Shown here one piece after another: positions 17,240 through 26,677 of a stretch of 64,000 bases of DNA. Below the pieces are notes generated by a model. That model saw nothing but the letters and a program-made list of their open reading frames with translations. It did no database searches and was not told the DNA's origin. Numbering within the stretch: the stretch's first letter is position 1; each line of letters starts with the position of its first letter. The stretch is from positions 1 to 64,000 of the forward strand of contig NZ_JAMOHY010000014.1 in assembly GCF_024448695.1 (NCBI RefSeq), in the 5' to 3' direction. This stretch comes from Stutzerimonas stutzeri. GTDB lineage: Bacteria > Pseudomonadota > Gammaproteobacteria > Pseudomonadales > Pseudomonadaceae. The translations under genes were made by a program, and so were the position numbers.

Positions 17240-18700
17240 ATGTCATACAGCGATCGCCTGGTGCTGGGTGCGGATGCTACGGGCGCCGCCAATACTCATT
17301 CATTGCGTCTGGCCAACCGGCATGGACTGATTGCCGGTGCCACAGGCACGGGCAAGACAGTCACCCTGCAGCGCCTTGCCGAGCAGTTCAGCGATGCCGG
17401 CGTTGCGGTGTTCGCCGTCGACGTCAAGGGTGACCTGTGCGGTCTGGGCGCGGCAGCGACGCCCAAGGGCAAGATTGCCGAGCGCATCGCCAGCATGCCC
17501 TGGCTCGACTATCAGCCGCGTGCCTGTCCGCTCACGCTGTGGGATGTGCAGGGCCGGAGTGGGCATCCCTTGCGCACGACGCTGACCGAGATGGGGCCGC
17601 TGCTGCTGGGTAATCTTCTGGAATTGACTGACAGCCAGCAGGCAGCGCTTTATGCGGCCTTCAAGATTGCTGATCGTGATGCGCTCCTGCTACTGGATAT
17701 CAAGGACCTGAAGGCACTGCTCAATCACCTCCGGCAGAACCCCGAAGTGCTGGGCGAGGATGCCGCGTTGCTGACTGGAGCATCGGCCCAGGCATTGTTG
17801 CGGCGGCTTGCGACGCTGGAGCAGCAGGGCGCAGAAGCCCTGTTTGGCGAGCCGGCACTGGCCATCGAGGACCTTTTGCGCGGGGACGACGAGCGCGGGC
17901 AGATTCACCTGCTCGATGCCAGTTCGCTCGCGCATCAGGCCCCCAAGGTCTATGCGACCTTTCTGCTCTGGTTGCTGGCCGAGTTGTTCGAGCAGTTGCC
18001 CGAGCGTGGTGATGCGGATCGTCCGCTGCTGGCGCTGTTCTTCGACGAGGCTCATCTGCTGTTTCGCGGCACGCCACGTGCCTTGCAGGAGCGGCTGACA
18101 CAGGTTGTCCGGCTGATTCGCTCCAAGGGTGTCGGCGTCTATTTCGTCACCCAGTCGCCCTCGGACCTGCCGGACGAAGTCCTGGCGCAGCTGGGGTTGC
18201 GTATTCAGCATGGCCTGCGGGCTTATACGGTCAGGGAGCAGAAAGCCTTGCGTGCAGTAGCGGAAGGTTTTCGGGCCAACCCGGATTTCTCTGCGCTGGA
18301 GACCCTGGTCGACCTGGGTATCGGCGAAGCGCTGGTCGGCGGGCTGGAGGACAACGGTACGCCGGCCATGGTGCAGCGCGTGGCGATCGCACCGCCACAA
18401 TCGCAAGTGGGGCCGCTGGATGAGCAGAGCCGACGTGAGCTGATTGCCCGTTCTGCGCTGCGGGGTCGTTATGACAAGGCCATCGACCGTGAGTCGGCCT
18501 ACGAGATCCTGCTTGAACGCGCCAAACAGGCTGCCGAGCCCGAAGCGCCAAAGGCGTCGAAGGCGAGCAGCAAGGAGAGCGATATGCTCGGTGATCTGGC
18601 CGGGCGGGCATTCAAGAGCGCCATACGCCAGGCAGCCAGCCAGCTCGGCAGGCAGTTGGCGCGTGGCTTGATGGGGTCGTTGCTGGGCGGCAAACGCTGA
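17240..18700 (+). CDS. HerA-like ATPase (DUF853, YjgR family)
   Basis: A 486-residue P-loop ATPase of the HerA/FtsK superfamily. Walker A is GATGTGKT (33-40), preceded by HGLIA, and Walker B is LLALFFDEAHLLF. Further motifs are VYFVTQSPSDLPDEVLAQLG and the helical C-terminus with GSLLGG. DUF853 proteins are annotated as putative helicases and are widespread in proteobacteria; function is unproven, and no nuclease partner such as NurA is adjacent. I chose ATG 17240 because CGGAGG lies about 8 bases upstream. It has no obvious operon partner. Confidence 0.87.
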   Translation: MSYSDRLVLGADATGAANTHSLRLANRHGLIAGATGTGKTVTLQRLAEQFSDAGVAVFAVDVKGDLCGLGAAATPKGKIAERIASMPWLDYQPRACPLTLWDVQGRSGHPLRTTLTEMGPLLLGNLLELTDSQQAALYAAFKIADRDALLLLDIKDLKALLNHLRQNPEVLGEDAALLTGASAQALLRRLATLEQQGAEALFGEPALAIEDLLRGDDERGQIHLLDASSLAHQAPKVYATFLLWLLAELFEQLPERGDADRPLLALFFDEAHLLFRGTPRALQERLTQVVRLIRSKGVGVYFVTQSPSDLPDEVLAQLGLRIQHGLRAYTVREQKALRAVAEGFRANPDFSALETLVDLGIGEALVGGLEDNGTPAMVQRVAIAPPQSQVGPLDEQSRRELIARSALRGRYDKAIDRESAYEILLERAKQAAEPEAPKASKASSKESDMLGDLAGRAFKSAIRQAASQLGRQLARGLMGSLLGGKR

Positions 18701-18721
18701 GCAGGAAGATCGGCGGTCAGG

Positions 18722-18931
18722 TCACTCGGTCCGGGCTGTCTGTTGCGACAATTCCTTTTCCATCTTCTGCAGTTCTGCTTCAAATACCTGATCGTGAACG
18801 GTTGGCTTCTTGCGCCAGGGTTTTCGTTCAGGGTCGGGTTGTGCTGCGTAAGTGATTATTTCCCCGCCATATATATTCTGAAAGCGGCTGGCCTGTCGCT
18901 CGAGTTCAGCGCGTAGTTGCTCTTTTGTCAC
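18722..18931 (-). CDS. Conserved small hypothetical protein
   Basis: A 69-residue hydrophilic, charged protein with GTG start (18931) and AGGA about 11 bases upstream. It has no signal peptide or membrane segment and no domain I recognise; its C-terminal third (VFEAELQKMEKELSQQ) is predicted coiled coil. It ends 21 bases from the convergent HerA-like gene. Its codon use resembles the neighbours, so I regard it as real, but function is unknown. Confidence 0.6.
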   Translation of the reverse strand: MTKEQLRAELERQASRFQNIYGGEIITYAAQPDPERKPWRKKPTVHDQVFEAELQKMEKELSQQTARTE

Positions 18932-19130
18932 GTAGTCGTTTTTCCTGATGTTGTTTCAGCAGTGCAAGGCAGATAAAACAGCTGCGTATGCGCCTGCATT
19001 CGTGTGCAGGCTGCTATGCGGATGTGGCTTATTTAATGAGGGTGATCGCCGATATTGCAAGCCTTTTGCCCGAAGTAAATGCTAATAATTGTGTTGCGTC
19101 GCGGATTGGCGTTTTCCCTCTCGCCAAACT

Positions 19131-19156
19131 AAAAAACCGCGCTCGAAGGCGCGGTT
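19131..19156 (-). terminator. Rho-independent terminator of the GDP-mannose gene
   Basis: AACCGCGC and GCGCGGTT form an 8-bp stem with a 6-base loop. On the minus strand it ends in TTTTTT. It lies 20 bases after the stop at 19176. Confidence 0.85.
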
Positions 19157-19175
19157 CTTTCTTTACCTCAGATCA

Positions 19176-20621
19176 TCAGCGCACGGACTGTTTTGTCTTG
19201 TCCTCGTGAGCACGGCCATAGACATCTTCCAGCCGTTCGATATCGTCTTCGCCCAAATAGCTTCCTGACTGCACCTCAATGATTTCCAGAGGAATCTTGC
19301 CGGGATTGGCGAGGCGGTGAATGGATGTCACCGGGATATAGGTCGACTGGTTTTCGGTGAGCAGGAAGGTCTTGTCATTGCAGGTCACCTGCGCAGTGCC
19401 CGACACCACGATCCAGTGCTCGGCACGGTGGTGGTGCATCTGCAACGACAGCGCGGCGCCGGGATTGACGCAGATGCGCTTGACCTGGAAGCGACCGCCC
19501 ATGTCCACGGAGTCGTACCAGCCCCAAGGGCGGTAAACGGCGCAGTGATTGCGGGTTTCGGTGCGGTTTTGCGCATCCAGCCTGGACACCAGCTTCTTGA
19601 CGTCCTGCACCTTGTCCTTGTGAGCGACCATCATGGCGTCCTTGGTTTCCACCACGACGATGTCGTCCAGCCCCAGCACGGTCACCAGCTTGCCGTTGCC
19701 ATGCACCAGACAGTTGCGGCTGTCTTCGGCAATCACGTCGCCCTTGATGACGTTGCCGTTGGCATCCTTTTCCAGAACATCCCAGATCGAGGACCATGAG
19801 CCGACATCGCTCCACTCGGCGGACATGGGCACCACGCAGGCCAGTTCGGTTTTCTCCATCACGGCATAGTCGATGGAGTTGTCCGGGCAGCAGGCGAAGG
19901 TCGCAGGATCGATCAGCACTTCGTCACCGTTATGGGCGCTGCGTTCGAGCGCGAGCTTGCAGGTGTCGTAGATGTCCGGGTCGTGCTTTTTCAGCTCTTC
20001 CAGGAAAACGCTGGCGCGGAACAGGAACATGCCGCTGTTCCAGTAGTAATCGCCCGATTCGACATATTGCTGCGCGCTGGTTTCGTCCGGCTTTTCGACG
20101 AAGCGGGTGACGCGGCTGATGCCTTCGGGTAGCCCGTTGCGCTCGGTAAGGTCGCACTTGATGTAGCCGTAGCCGGTTTCCGGGCTGGTCGCAGGAATGC
20201 CGAACAGCACCATTTCGCCGTTTTCTGCCGCGTTAGTGGCCAGAGCAAGGGAGCGCTGAAAGGCTTTCTGATCCTTGATGACATGATCCGCCGGCAGGAC
20301 CAGTAGCAGTTCGTCACGGCCATCCTCAACCAGCTTCATCGCCGCAAGGGCGATGGCCGGTGCGGTATTGCGTCCGAAGGGTTCGAGGATAAGGCTCTGG
20401 ATGCTCAGTTTGCGCGCAGCCAGTTGCTCCTTGACGATAAACCGGTGCTCCTGATTACACACCAGCAGCGGCGGTTGCATGCCTTCGAAGGCGAGGCGCT
20501 CGATGGTCTGCTGGAACAGGGTCTGCTCACTGGTGAGGGCAAGAAACTGCTTCGGAAACAGCTTGCGCGAAAGTGGCCAGAGCCGGGAGCCGCTGCCACC
20601 AGAGAGGATGACCGGGATCAT
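19176..20621 (-). CDS. Mannose-1-phosphate guanylyltransferase / mannose-6-phosphate isomerase
   Basis: A 481-residue bifunctional enzyme of the AlgA/ManC/PslB type that supplies GDP-mannose for polysaccharides. The N-terminal nucleotidyltransferase has the pyrophosphorylase signature GGSGSRLWPLSRKLFPKQF, and VEKPD follows. The C-terminal isomerase cupin has LQMHHHRAEHWIVVSG and EVQSGSYLGEDDIER. Sequence is closest in my memory to P. aeruginosa AlgA (481 residues). No alginate, Psl or A-band LPS genes flank it, so I leave the symbol open. It is a single gene with its own terminator. The ATG at 20621 is followed by the typical MIPVILSGG start and preceded by AGGAG. Confidence 0.92.
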   Translation of the reverse strand: MIPVILSGGSGSRLWPLSRKLFPKQFLALTSEQTLFQQTIERLAFEGMQPPLLVCNQEHRFIVKEQLAARKLSIQSLILEPFGRNTAPAIALAAMKLVEDGRDELLLVLPADHVIKDQKAFQRSLALATNAAENGEMVLFGIPATSPETGYGYIKCDLTERNGLPEGISRVTRFVEKPDETSAQQYVESGDYYWNSGMFLFRASVFLEELKKHDPDIYDTCKLALERSAHNGDEVLIDPATFACCPDNSIDYAVMEKTELACVVPMSAEWSDVGSWSSIWDVLEKDANGNVIKGDVIAEDSRNCLVHGNGKLVTVLGLDDIVVVETKDAMMVAHKDKVQDVKKLVSRLDAQNRTETRNHCAVYRPWGWYDSVDMGGRFQVKRICVNPGAALSLQMHHHRAEHWIVVSGTAQVTCNDKTFLLTENQSTYIPVTSIHRLANPGKIPLEIIEVQSGSYLGEDDIERLEDVYGRAHEDKTKQSVR

Positions 20622-20838
20622 GTTGTTTCTCCTGAATCGTTGAGAAGGATGGGTTCTTCTTGTTCCATGTGAGCGTGCAGGCTACCTGCCTGAGTGCGTC
20701 TGGCATTGCCGGTACGGGCTTATGATTGTGGGTGGCTCGGGTAAGTTCCCCGGCAGACAGCCGCTGATCGGAGCGCTATGGCAGGTGGCTTGGGCGGTCT
20801 GGGTCAGGCAGGGATATGCAAAGGACAGGCGGCAGGGC

Positions 20839-20905
20839 AGAAGCTTCGTGGCTGAAGCCACTCCCACGGGGGCGTGAAATTTCCCGGGGGGGGCTCCAGC
20901 CGCGA
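20839..20905. repeat. REP-like palindromes, inverted pair
   Basis: The segment contains GTGGCT-GA-AGCCAC near 20848-20861, flanked by TTCG and CTCCCAC, which is the reverse of the common Pseudomonas REP core (GTGGGAG, GCTTCAGCC, CGAAG). A second, degenerate copy in the other orientation (GGCTCCAGCCGCGAAGG) follows within 35 bases. Together they form a BIME-like pair in the 295-base gap between the GDP-mannose gene and yaaA. No gene is seen in that gap. Confidence 0.65.
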
Positions 20906-20916
20906 AGGGGCCGTAG

Positions 20917-21693
20917 TCAGGCGGGTGTGTCGCGCAGGAATACCAGGTGATCGTTCGATGAGTCGTCAGGGCTGAAGCGGTAGCCTTCGCTGTCGAAGGC
21001 CTTGAGCTGCTCGGGGTTCGCGATGCGGTTGCGGATTACGTAGCGCGCCATCAGCCCGCGCGCTTTCTTGGCATAGAAACTGATGATCTTGTACTGACCG
21101 TTTTTCAGGTCCTTGAAGTCGACGCTGATGAGTCGCGCGTTCAGCGCCTTGCGTTTGACCGCACCGAAGTACTCGTTGGAGGCCAGGTTAAGCAGTACGT
21201 CGTCGCCCTGGGCTTCGAGCGCTTCGTTCAGCCAGCCGCTGATCCTCTCGCCCCAGAAGGCGTAAAGGTCCTTGCCGCGGGGGTTGGCCAGCCTGGTTCC
21301 CATTTCCAGGCGGTAGGGCTGCATCAGGTCGAGGGGGCGAAGCACCCCGTACAGGCCGGACAGCATGCGCAGATGATGCTGGGCGAAGTCGAAATCCTCC
21401 TCGCAAAAGTCCTCGGCATTAAGCCCGGTGTAGACGTCGCCCTTGAAGGCGAGCAGCGCCTGTTTGGCGTTGTCCGGGGTGAAGTCTGGAGTCCAGCTAC
21501 CGTAGCGCGCGACGTTCAGTGCCGACAGCTTGTCGGACAGATGCATCAGTTCGCCAATCTGCAGTGGGGAAAGCTCGCGCAGCTGTTCAATCAGTCGTTC
21601 AGCGTGATCAAGGTGTTGGGGTTGCGTGTATCGCTGGGTCGCCGGCGGCGTATCGTAGTCGAGCGTTTTGGCCGGTGAAATCACCATCAGCAT
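20917..21693 (-). CDS. yaaA: Peroxide stress protein YaaA family
   Basis: A 258-residue YaaA/DUF328 (UPF0246) protein. The conserved start [17 protein letters not shown], the central [14 protein letters not shown] and [12 protein letters not shown], and the end [16 protein letters not shown] all match. In E. coli YaaA is OxyR-induced and limits free intracellular iron during peroxide stress; a DNA-binding helix-hairpin-helix fold has been described. AGGAG is about 8 bases before the ATG. It is a single gene, with no OxyR site that I could identify. Confidence 0.92.
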   Translation of the reverse strand: MLMVISPAKTLDYDTPPATQRYTQPQHLDHAERLIEQLRELSPLQIGELMHLSDKLSALNVARYGSWTPDFTPDNAKQALLAFKGDVYTGLNAEDFCEEDFDFAQHHLRMLSGLYGVLRPLDLMQPYRLEMGTRLANPRGKDLYAFWGERISGWLNEALEAQGDDVLLNLASNEYFGAVKRKALNARLISVDFKDLKNGQYKIISFYAKKARGLMARYVIRNRIANPEQLKAFDSEGYRFSPDDSSNDHLVFLRDTPA

Positions 21694-22130
21694 GGGTAGT
21701 CTCCTGTCCGTGTGCGGCGATTCTAGGCGTTATCCGGGTGCAGGCTCCAGCTATCGGCCTGTTTGCTGCGCTCAATCAGGCGTGCTGGCGGATGAGGGTT
21801 TCGGGAGAAGGGCAGGCGGAGCAGGGGAGAAGCGGGTGTGACGAAAGCGCACAGGCTGATTGGCGACTCTAGCGCTGCAGTGTGAGGTCCGCCAAGGGCT
21901 ATTCGTCGAGATGCAAAATAAACGTGCGATCGCGCGAAAAGACTTTTTCCTGTCATCTCTTTTGCGGTATTACCGATACACAGACCGCCGAACCCTGCAG
22001 CACAGGTGGCGGCCGATGGGTGGCCCCGGACCTCTGCTACCCACGTCTGCTGGCCTCGCAGCCGGTGGTCCCAAAATGGCGGTGCGCTCAGACGCTCCGT
22101 CGTCCGTCTCTACGGAAAAGGTGACCGCGA
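21694..22130. other. yaaA-phoH intergenic region, no gene seen
   Basis: This 437-base gap between divergent genes has only short overlapping frames with non-coding composition. No hairpin terminator or REP core is visible. Promoters for both neighbours presumably lie here; an AT-richer patch around 21905-21975 is the best place, but I could not assign a box pair with confidence. Confidence 0.4.
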
Positions 22131-23522
22131 ATGGATGACTACGGCAGACCCCGCGCTACTCAGCCCACCCTCTACGTTCTGGACACCAACGTCCTGCTTC
22201 ACGACCCCAACGCACTGCTGAACTTCGAAGAGCATCAGGTCGCCATTCCCATGACCGTGCTGGAGGAGCTGGACAAGCTCAAGAGCGGCAAGCACAGCGT
22301 GGCTGCTGAATGCCGGCAGGTGATCCGGCTGATCGACAAGGTGCTGGGCAACGCGACACCGGAGCAAGTCGAGCTCGGCGTGCCCATCCAACGCGAGACG
22401 ACGGGTGGCTTCTGCGGCAGTCTGTCGATCCTGATGAGCAAGAGCGCCGACGCCAGGGGACTGCCGGAGGATCTCAACGACAACAAGATCATCAACCAGG
22501 TGGTCGAGCTGCAGCAGCGCAATGCCGGGGTGCCGGTGGTGCTGGTGACCAACGACATCAACATGCGCCTGAAGGCGCGCGCCTGCGGTGTGGCCGCCGA
22601 GGACTACCAGACCGACAAGCTGGTCGATGACGTCGGCCAGTTGTCGCGTGGTTATCACAGCCTCAGTGGTTCCTTCTGGGACCGTGTCAGCAAGGTGGAA
22701 ACCCAGCAGGGGCACGGTCGGACCTGGCACCGGGTGCAACTGATCGACAACCTGCCGGCGGTGCATGTCAACGAGTTCATTCTCGACGAGCAGGGCTTCG
22801 TCGGCTGGATCAAGGGCATCAAGTCGGACGAGCTGTTATTGCTGGACATGCATCAGGAACCCCTGCTGCATCAGGAAGCCTGGGGCCTGCGCCCGCGTGA
22901 TATCCACCAGGCGCTGGCGTTGTACGCGCTACTCGATCCGGATATCCACCTGGTCAACCTGTCCGGCGCTGCAGGTTCCGGCAAGACCATCCTGGCACTG
23001 GCGGCGGCCATCGAACAGACGGTCGTGAGCAAGCGTTACCGGCGCATCATCGCCACGCGCAGCGTCCAGGGGCTGGACGAGGACATCGGCTTCCTGCCCG
23101 GTACCGAGGCGGAAAAGATGGAGCCCTGGCTGGGAGCCATCACCGACAACCTCGAAGCGCTGCACATGGACGACGAGAACACCCACGGCAGCGTCGACTA
23201 CATCCTGCAGAAGGTGCCGTTGCAGTTCAAATCGCTCAACTACATCCGCGGCCGCAGCTTCCAGCAGAGCCTGATCCTGATCGATGAGTGCCAGAATCTC
23301 ACGCCGCACCAGATGAAAACCATCATCACCCGGGCCGGAGCCGGCTCCAAGGTGGTCTGCCTGGGCAATCTGGCGCAGATCGATACGCCTTACCTTTCGG
23401 CCACCAGTTCCGGGCTGACCTATCTCACCGAGCGCTTCAAGGATTTCCCGCATGGCGTGCACATCACCTTGCAGGGTGTGCCGCGATCGGTGCTGGCGGA
23501 ATATGCCGAGGCGAATATGTAG
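22131..23522 (+). CDS. PIN domain-PhoH ATPase fusion protein
   Basis: A 463-residue PhoH2-type protein. Residues 12-150 form a PIN ribonuclease domain (LYVLDTNVLLHDP with Asp18; TVLEELDKLK; VTNDINMRLKA with a further acidic residue). The C-terminal PhoH ATPase has Walker A GAAGSGKT (279-286) and Walker B LILIDECQN. PhoH2 proteins in mycobacteria are RNA helicase/ribonucleases. In the latter an antitoxin-like gene precedes it; none is seen here. A REP-like hairpin follows the stop. AAGGTGA precedes the ATG. Confidence 0.9.
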   Translation: MDDYGRPRATQPTLYVLDTNVLLHDPNALLNFEEHQVAIPMTVLEELDKLKSGKHSVAAECRQVIRLIDKVLGNATPEQVELGVPIQRETTGGFCGSLSILMSKSADARGLPEDLNDNKIINQVVELQQRNAGVPVVLVTNDINMRLKARACGVAAEDYQTDKLVDDVGQLSRGYHSLSGSFWDRVSKVETQQGHGRTWHRVQLIDNLPAVHVNEFILDEQGFVGWIKGIKSDELLLLDMHQEPLLHQEAWGLRPRDIHQALALYALLDPDIHLVNLSGAAGSGKTILALAAAIEQTVVSKRYRRIIATRSVQGLDEDIGFLPGTEAEKMEPWLGAITDNLEALHMDDENTHGSVDYILQKVPLQFKSLNYIRGRSFQQSLILIDECQNLTPHQMKTIITRAGAGSKVVCLGNLAQIDTPYLSATSSGLTYLTERFKDFPHGVHITLQGVPRSVLAEYAEANM

Positions 23523-23537
23523 CAGCCGCAAGCCGAA

Positions 23538-23571
23538 GCAGGGCGAATGTCATCTTTTACATCCGCCCTGC
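23538..23571. repeat. Imperfect palindrome of the GGATGT repeat family
   Basis: GCAGGGCGAATGT pairs with ACATCCGCCCTGC (12 of 13) across an 8-base loop. The core is the same type as the repeat cluster at 33085-33175. It lies in the 116-base gap between the PhoH gene and moaC and could also act as a transcript end for phoH. Confidence 0.65.
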
Positions 23572-23638
23572 GTGAGGCCAAAGCAGTTTCAAGCTGGGCT
23601 AAACTGCCTGTCTTTCACATAGACCCGGCAGGATTCCC

Positions 23639-24109
23639 ATGCTTACTCATCTCGATTCACAAGGTCGCGCCAGTATGGTCGACGTGACCGACAAGGCCGT
23701 CACTGCGCGAGAGGCGGTGGCGCAGGCGCGGGTGCGGATGCTGCCGCAGACCTTACAGATGATCGAGCAGGGTGGTCACCCCAAGGGCGATGTGTTCGCG
23801 GTGGCGCGTATCGCCGGCATTCAGGCGGCAAAGAAGACCCATGAACTGATTCCGCTCTGCCATCCCCTGCTGCTGACCAGCATCAAGGTCGAGCTGCAGG
23901 CGGACGGCTCTGACGTAGTGCTGATTCGCGCCACCTGCAAACTGGCCGGACAGACCGGCGTTGAAATGGAAGCGTTGACTGCTGCCAGCGTGGCTGCGCT
24001 GACCATCTACGACATGTGCAAGGCCGTGGACAAGGGCATGATTATCGACGGTGTACGGTTGCTGGAAAAACGCGGCGGCAAAAGCGGTGACTGGCAGGTG
24101 CAGGCATGA
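23639..24109 (+). CDS. moaC: Cyclic pyranopterin monophosphate synthase
   Basis: The 156-residue MoaC completes the first step of molybdenum cofactor synthesis, making cyclic pyranopterin monophosphate from the MoaA product. Conserved sequence includes [50 protein letters not shown] and [17 protein letters not shown], with the catalytic Lys and Asp regions intact. Its stop overlaps the moaD start by ATGA. It is first of a moaCDE operon; no moaA is in the window. Confidence 0.96.
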   Translation: MLTHLDSQGRASMVDVTDKAVTAREAVAQARVRMLPQTLQMIEQGGHPKGDVFAVARIAGIQAAKKTHELIPLCHPLLLTSIKVELQADGSDVVLIRATCKLAGQTGVEMEALTAASVAALTIYDMCKAVDKGMIIDGVRLLEKRGGKSGDWQVQA

Positions 24110-24354
24110 TTTCTATCCAGTATTACGCCCGCTACCGGGAAAGCCTCGGCAGCGACGGCGAGCATCTGCCGTGGGATGCAACCTTTGCCACTGTGGATGA
24201 CGTGCGCCGGTATCTGCTGGCGCGTGGTGACGACTGGGCCGTGCTGGGCGAGCAGAATCTCATGTGTGCGCGCAACCAGGAGCTGTGCAGTCTCGACGAG
24301 CCGGTGAGTGACGGCGACGAAGTGGCCTTCTTCCCGACCGTGACCGGAGGCTGA
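24106..24354 (+). CDS. moaD: Molybdopterin synthase sulfur carrier subunit
   Basis: An 82-residue ubiquitin-fold protein ending in TVTGG, the C-terminal double glycine that is thiocarboxylated and inserted into MoaE. It carries sulfur to convert cyclic pyranopterin monophosphate to molybdopterin. The sequence has the typical [11 protein letters not shown] tail. It overlaps moaC by 4 bases and is followed by moaE after 2 bases. Confidence 0.95.
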   Translation: MISIQYYARYRESLGSDGEHLPWDATFATVDDVRRYLLARGDDWAVLGEQNLMCARNQELCSLDEPVSDGDEVAFFPTVTGG

Positions 24355-24356
24355 CA

Positions 24357-24809
24357 ATGGGTGTTCGTGTTCAGCAGGCAGCCTTCGATCCCGGCGCAGA
24401 ACTCAATGCCCTGCATGCGGCCAATCTGGGTATCGGTGCGGTGGCCGGATTCGTCGGCTACGTCAGGGATTTCAATGATGGCGAGGAGGTCGCCGGAATG
24501 TTCCTGGAACATGCGCCGGGCATGACCGAAAAAGCCCTGATGAAGATTGTCGAAGAGGCCGAGCAGCGTTGGCCGCTGTTGCGACTGGACGTGCTGCATC
24601 GGGTCGGGGCGCTGGAGCCTGGCGAGCCCATCGTCTTTGTGGGCGCTGCCAGTGCGCATCGCGAAGCGGCGTTCGATGCCTGCCGCTTTGTCATGGATTA
24701 CCTGAAAACGCGCGCGCCTTTCTGGAAGAAGGAAACCACGCCTCAAGGTCCGCGCTGGGTCGAGGGTCGTGAGAGTGACCAGAGTGCCGCCCGGCGCTGG
24801 AGCGAATGA
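24357..24809 (+). CDS. moaE: Molybdopterin synthase catalytic subunit
   Basis: A 150-residue MoaE, the catalytic half of molybdopterin synthase. Typical motifs are GAVAGFVGYVRDFNDG, LEHAPGMTEKAL, HRVGALEPGEPIVFVGAASAHR, and the C-terminal DYLKTRAPFWKKE, with the active-site Lys pair. It is the last gene of moaCDE; the tail beyond RWVEGRESD is short as in other Pseudomonas. No terminator was found directly after it. Confidence 0.95.
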   Translation: MGVRVQQAAFDPGAELNALHAANLGIGAVAGFVGYVRDFNDGEEVAGMFLEHAPGMTEKALMKIVEEAEQRWPLLRLDVLHRVGALEPGEPIVFVGAASAHREAAFDACRFVMDYLKTRAPFWKKETTPQGPRWVEGRESDQSAARRWSE

Positions 24810-24819
24810 AGCGCTCGAG

Positions 24820-24987
24820 TCAATAGTTGAAGGTGATGTAAAGCTTGAAGGAGAGGGTGGAGAACATCATCAGCACACCGATGGTGAGCAGGGCGATGCC
24901 CCAGCTCTGGTCCCGATAGTTGTAGCCGAGGCCCAGTAGAACAAAGCCTGTTCCGATCAGGATGATCAACCAATCGATATGCTGCAT
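24820..24987 (-). CDS. Small two-helix membrane protein (55 residues)
   Basis: A short reverse reading frame not covered by longer genes. It encodes MQHIDWLIILIGTGFVLLGL followed by a charged loop (YNYRDQSW) and a second hydrophobic helix (GIALLTIGVLMMFSTLSF), ending in a Lys/Tyr-rich tail. GGAG lies 8 bases before the ATG. Two clean membrane segments with a polar turn, and no other gene on either strand, argue that it is translated. Function is unknown. It is convergent with moaE and upstream of rhlB's 3' end. Confidence 0.6.
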   Translation of the reverse strand: MQHIDWLIILIGTGFVLLGLGYNYRDQSWGIALLTIGVLMMFSTLSFKLYITFNY

Positions 24988-25117
24988 GAGCGGACTCCGT
25001 TTCTTCAGGGGATGTACTGACTGTAGGGCTTTTGCCCCTTGAGGTGATGACCTCTGTCAGTGGAAGTGGGACGGCTGTGATGCAGGAAGGCAAAGGCGCC
25101 TTCCTGCAGGCGTGCCG

Positions 25118-26533
25118 TTAGCGAGAGCGAGGCGCGGGTGTCAGCAGTTCAGCAGGCGGCATCTCGCAGCTGATCTTGCGCCCGAGCAGCGCCTCGATGG
25201 CGGGCAGGGCGAAGGCGTCATCCTCGCCGGCAAAGCTGATGGACGTGCCGCTGGCGCCGGCACGTCCGGTTCGCCCGATGCGGTGTACGTAGTCGTCCGG
25301 CACTTCCGGCAGGGTGAAATTGATCACGTGGCTGATGCCATCGACATGAATGCCACGCCCGGCTACATCGGTGGCCACCATCACGCGAATCTTGCCTTCG
25401 CGGAAGCCTTCCAGCGCGCGGATGCGCTTGTGCTGGGGCACGTCGCCGGACATCTGCACGGCACTGATGCCATCGCGGGTGAGGCGCTCCTCGATGCGGC
25501 GTACTTCATCCTTGCGGTTGGCGAAAACCATCACCCGACTCCAGTCGTTCTGGGTGATGAGGTTGTAGAGCAGCTTGTATTTGTCGCTGCCTGCTACGGC
25601 ATAGACGTGTTGCTCGACGCTGTCGCTGGCAACGTTGATAGCCTCGATCTCGACGATGGCGGGGTCGGTGGTCCACTGCTTGGCCAGGTTCATCACGTCC
25701 TCGGTAAAGGTCGCGGAAAACAGCAGCGTCTGGCGCTCGCTCTTGGGCGGCGTCTGCCGGATGATCTGGCGAACCTGTGGAATGAAGCCCATGTCGAGCA
25801 TGCGATCCGCTTCGTCGAGCACCAGCACCTCGACCATGTCCAGATGCGCTTCGCCGCGCTGGTTGAAGTCCAGCAGTCGCCCCGGTGTCGCCACGAGAAT
25901 GTCGCAATAGCGGGACTCCAGCGCCTTAAGCTGCTTGTCGAAGTCCATGCCGCCGACGAAGCTCATGACGTTGAGGTTGGTGTATTTGGTCAGGTCCAGT
26001 GCGTCGTTGGCGATCTGGACCACCAGCTCACGGGTCGGCGCGATGATCAGCGCACGCGGTTCACCCATGTAGCGTTCCTTGGGCGGTGGGGTTTCCAGCA
26101 GCTGGGTGATGGTGGAAATCAGGAACGCGGCGGTTTTGCCGGTGCCTGTCTGGGCACGCCCGATGGCATCGCGCCCCTTGAGGGTGAAACCCAGCACTTG
26201 CGCCTGGATCGGGGTGCAGTAGGGGAAACCCAGATCCTGTATCGCATGCATCAGTTCGGGAGAAAGCTTGAAGTCATGAAAGCGTGTCTTGCCTTCTGCT
26301 GGCTCGACTACGAAATCTTCCAGCTTCCAGGCCGGGGGAGGTGGCGCAGCGGGTTTGCGGGTGCGCTCGCGGCGCGGCTTGGTGACGGCCGGCGTATCGC
26401 TGTGCTGGGGCGCCTGCGTTTCACGCGGCTCGCTGTAATGGGGCGCGGCTTCACTTGGGGCGTCGCTGGCAGGTTGCGCAACGGAAAGCTCGGTCGGGCT
26501 TTTACCAAAGATTTTCTTGAGTGCTTTGAGCAC
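25118..26533 (-). CDS. rhlB: DEAD-box ATP-dependent RNA helicase
   Basis: A 471-residue DEAD-box helicase of the RhlB type, which in gammaproteobacteria works with the RNA degradosome. After a basic, Pro-rich N-terminal extension of about 75 residues come the Q motif ([10 protein letters not shown]), [33 protein letters not shown] and the C-terminal [13 protein letters not shown] and [10 protein letters not shown]. The length of the extension and lack of a long C-terminal tail favour RhlB over RhlE. The start is GTG 26533. A role in degradosome or ribosome biogenesis is inferred from the family. Confidence 0.88.
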   Translation of the reverse strand: MLKALKKIFGKSPTELSVAQPASDAPSEAAPHYSEPRETQAPQHSDTPAVTKPRRERTRKPAAPPPPAWKLEDFVVEPAEGKTRFHDFKLSPELMHAIQDLGFPYCTPIQAQVLGFTLKGRDAIGRAQTGTGKTAAFLISTITQLLETPPPKERYMGEPRALIIAPTRELVVQIANDALDLTKYTNLNVMSFVGGMDFDKQLKALESRYCDILVATPGRLLDFNQRGEAHLDMVEVLVLDEADRMLDMGFIPQVRQIIRQTPPKSERQTLLFSATFTEDVMNLAKQWTTDPAIVEIEAINVASDSVEQHVYAVAGSDKYKLLYNLITQNDWSRVMVFANRKDEVRRIEERLTRDGISAVQMSGDVPQHKRIRALEGFREGKIRVMVATDVAGRGIHVDGISHVINFTLPEVPDDYVHRIGRTGRAGASGTSISFAGEDDAFALPAIEALLGRKISCEMPPAELLTPAPRSR

Positions 26534-26677
26534 GGTCTTCTCGTCTGGTTGTCAAAATTCGCCCGCCAGTGTAATGCATGTAGCAGACAGGGCGAAGACT
26601 TGCACCTGCCGGGCGCAGCGGTTCGTGCGGCTGCGCGGGTTCTGGCGATAGGATGAGGCTTTCAGTGCCGCCATGAC

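Noticed and set aside
19176-20621. Alginate biosynthesis locus
   Set aside because: Only the AlgA-type enzyme is present; no other alg genes flank it.
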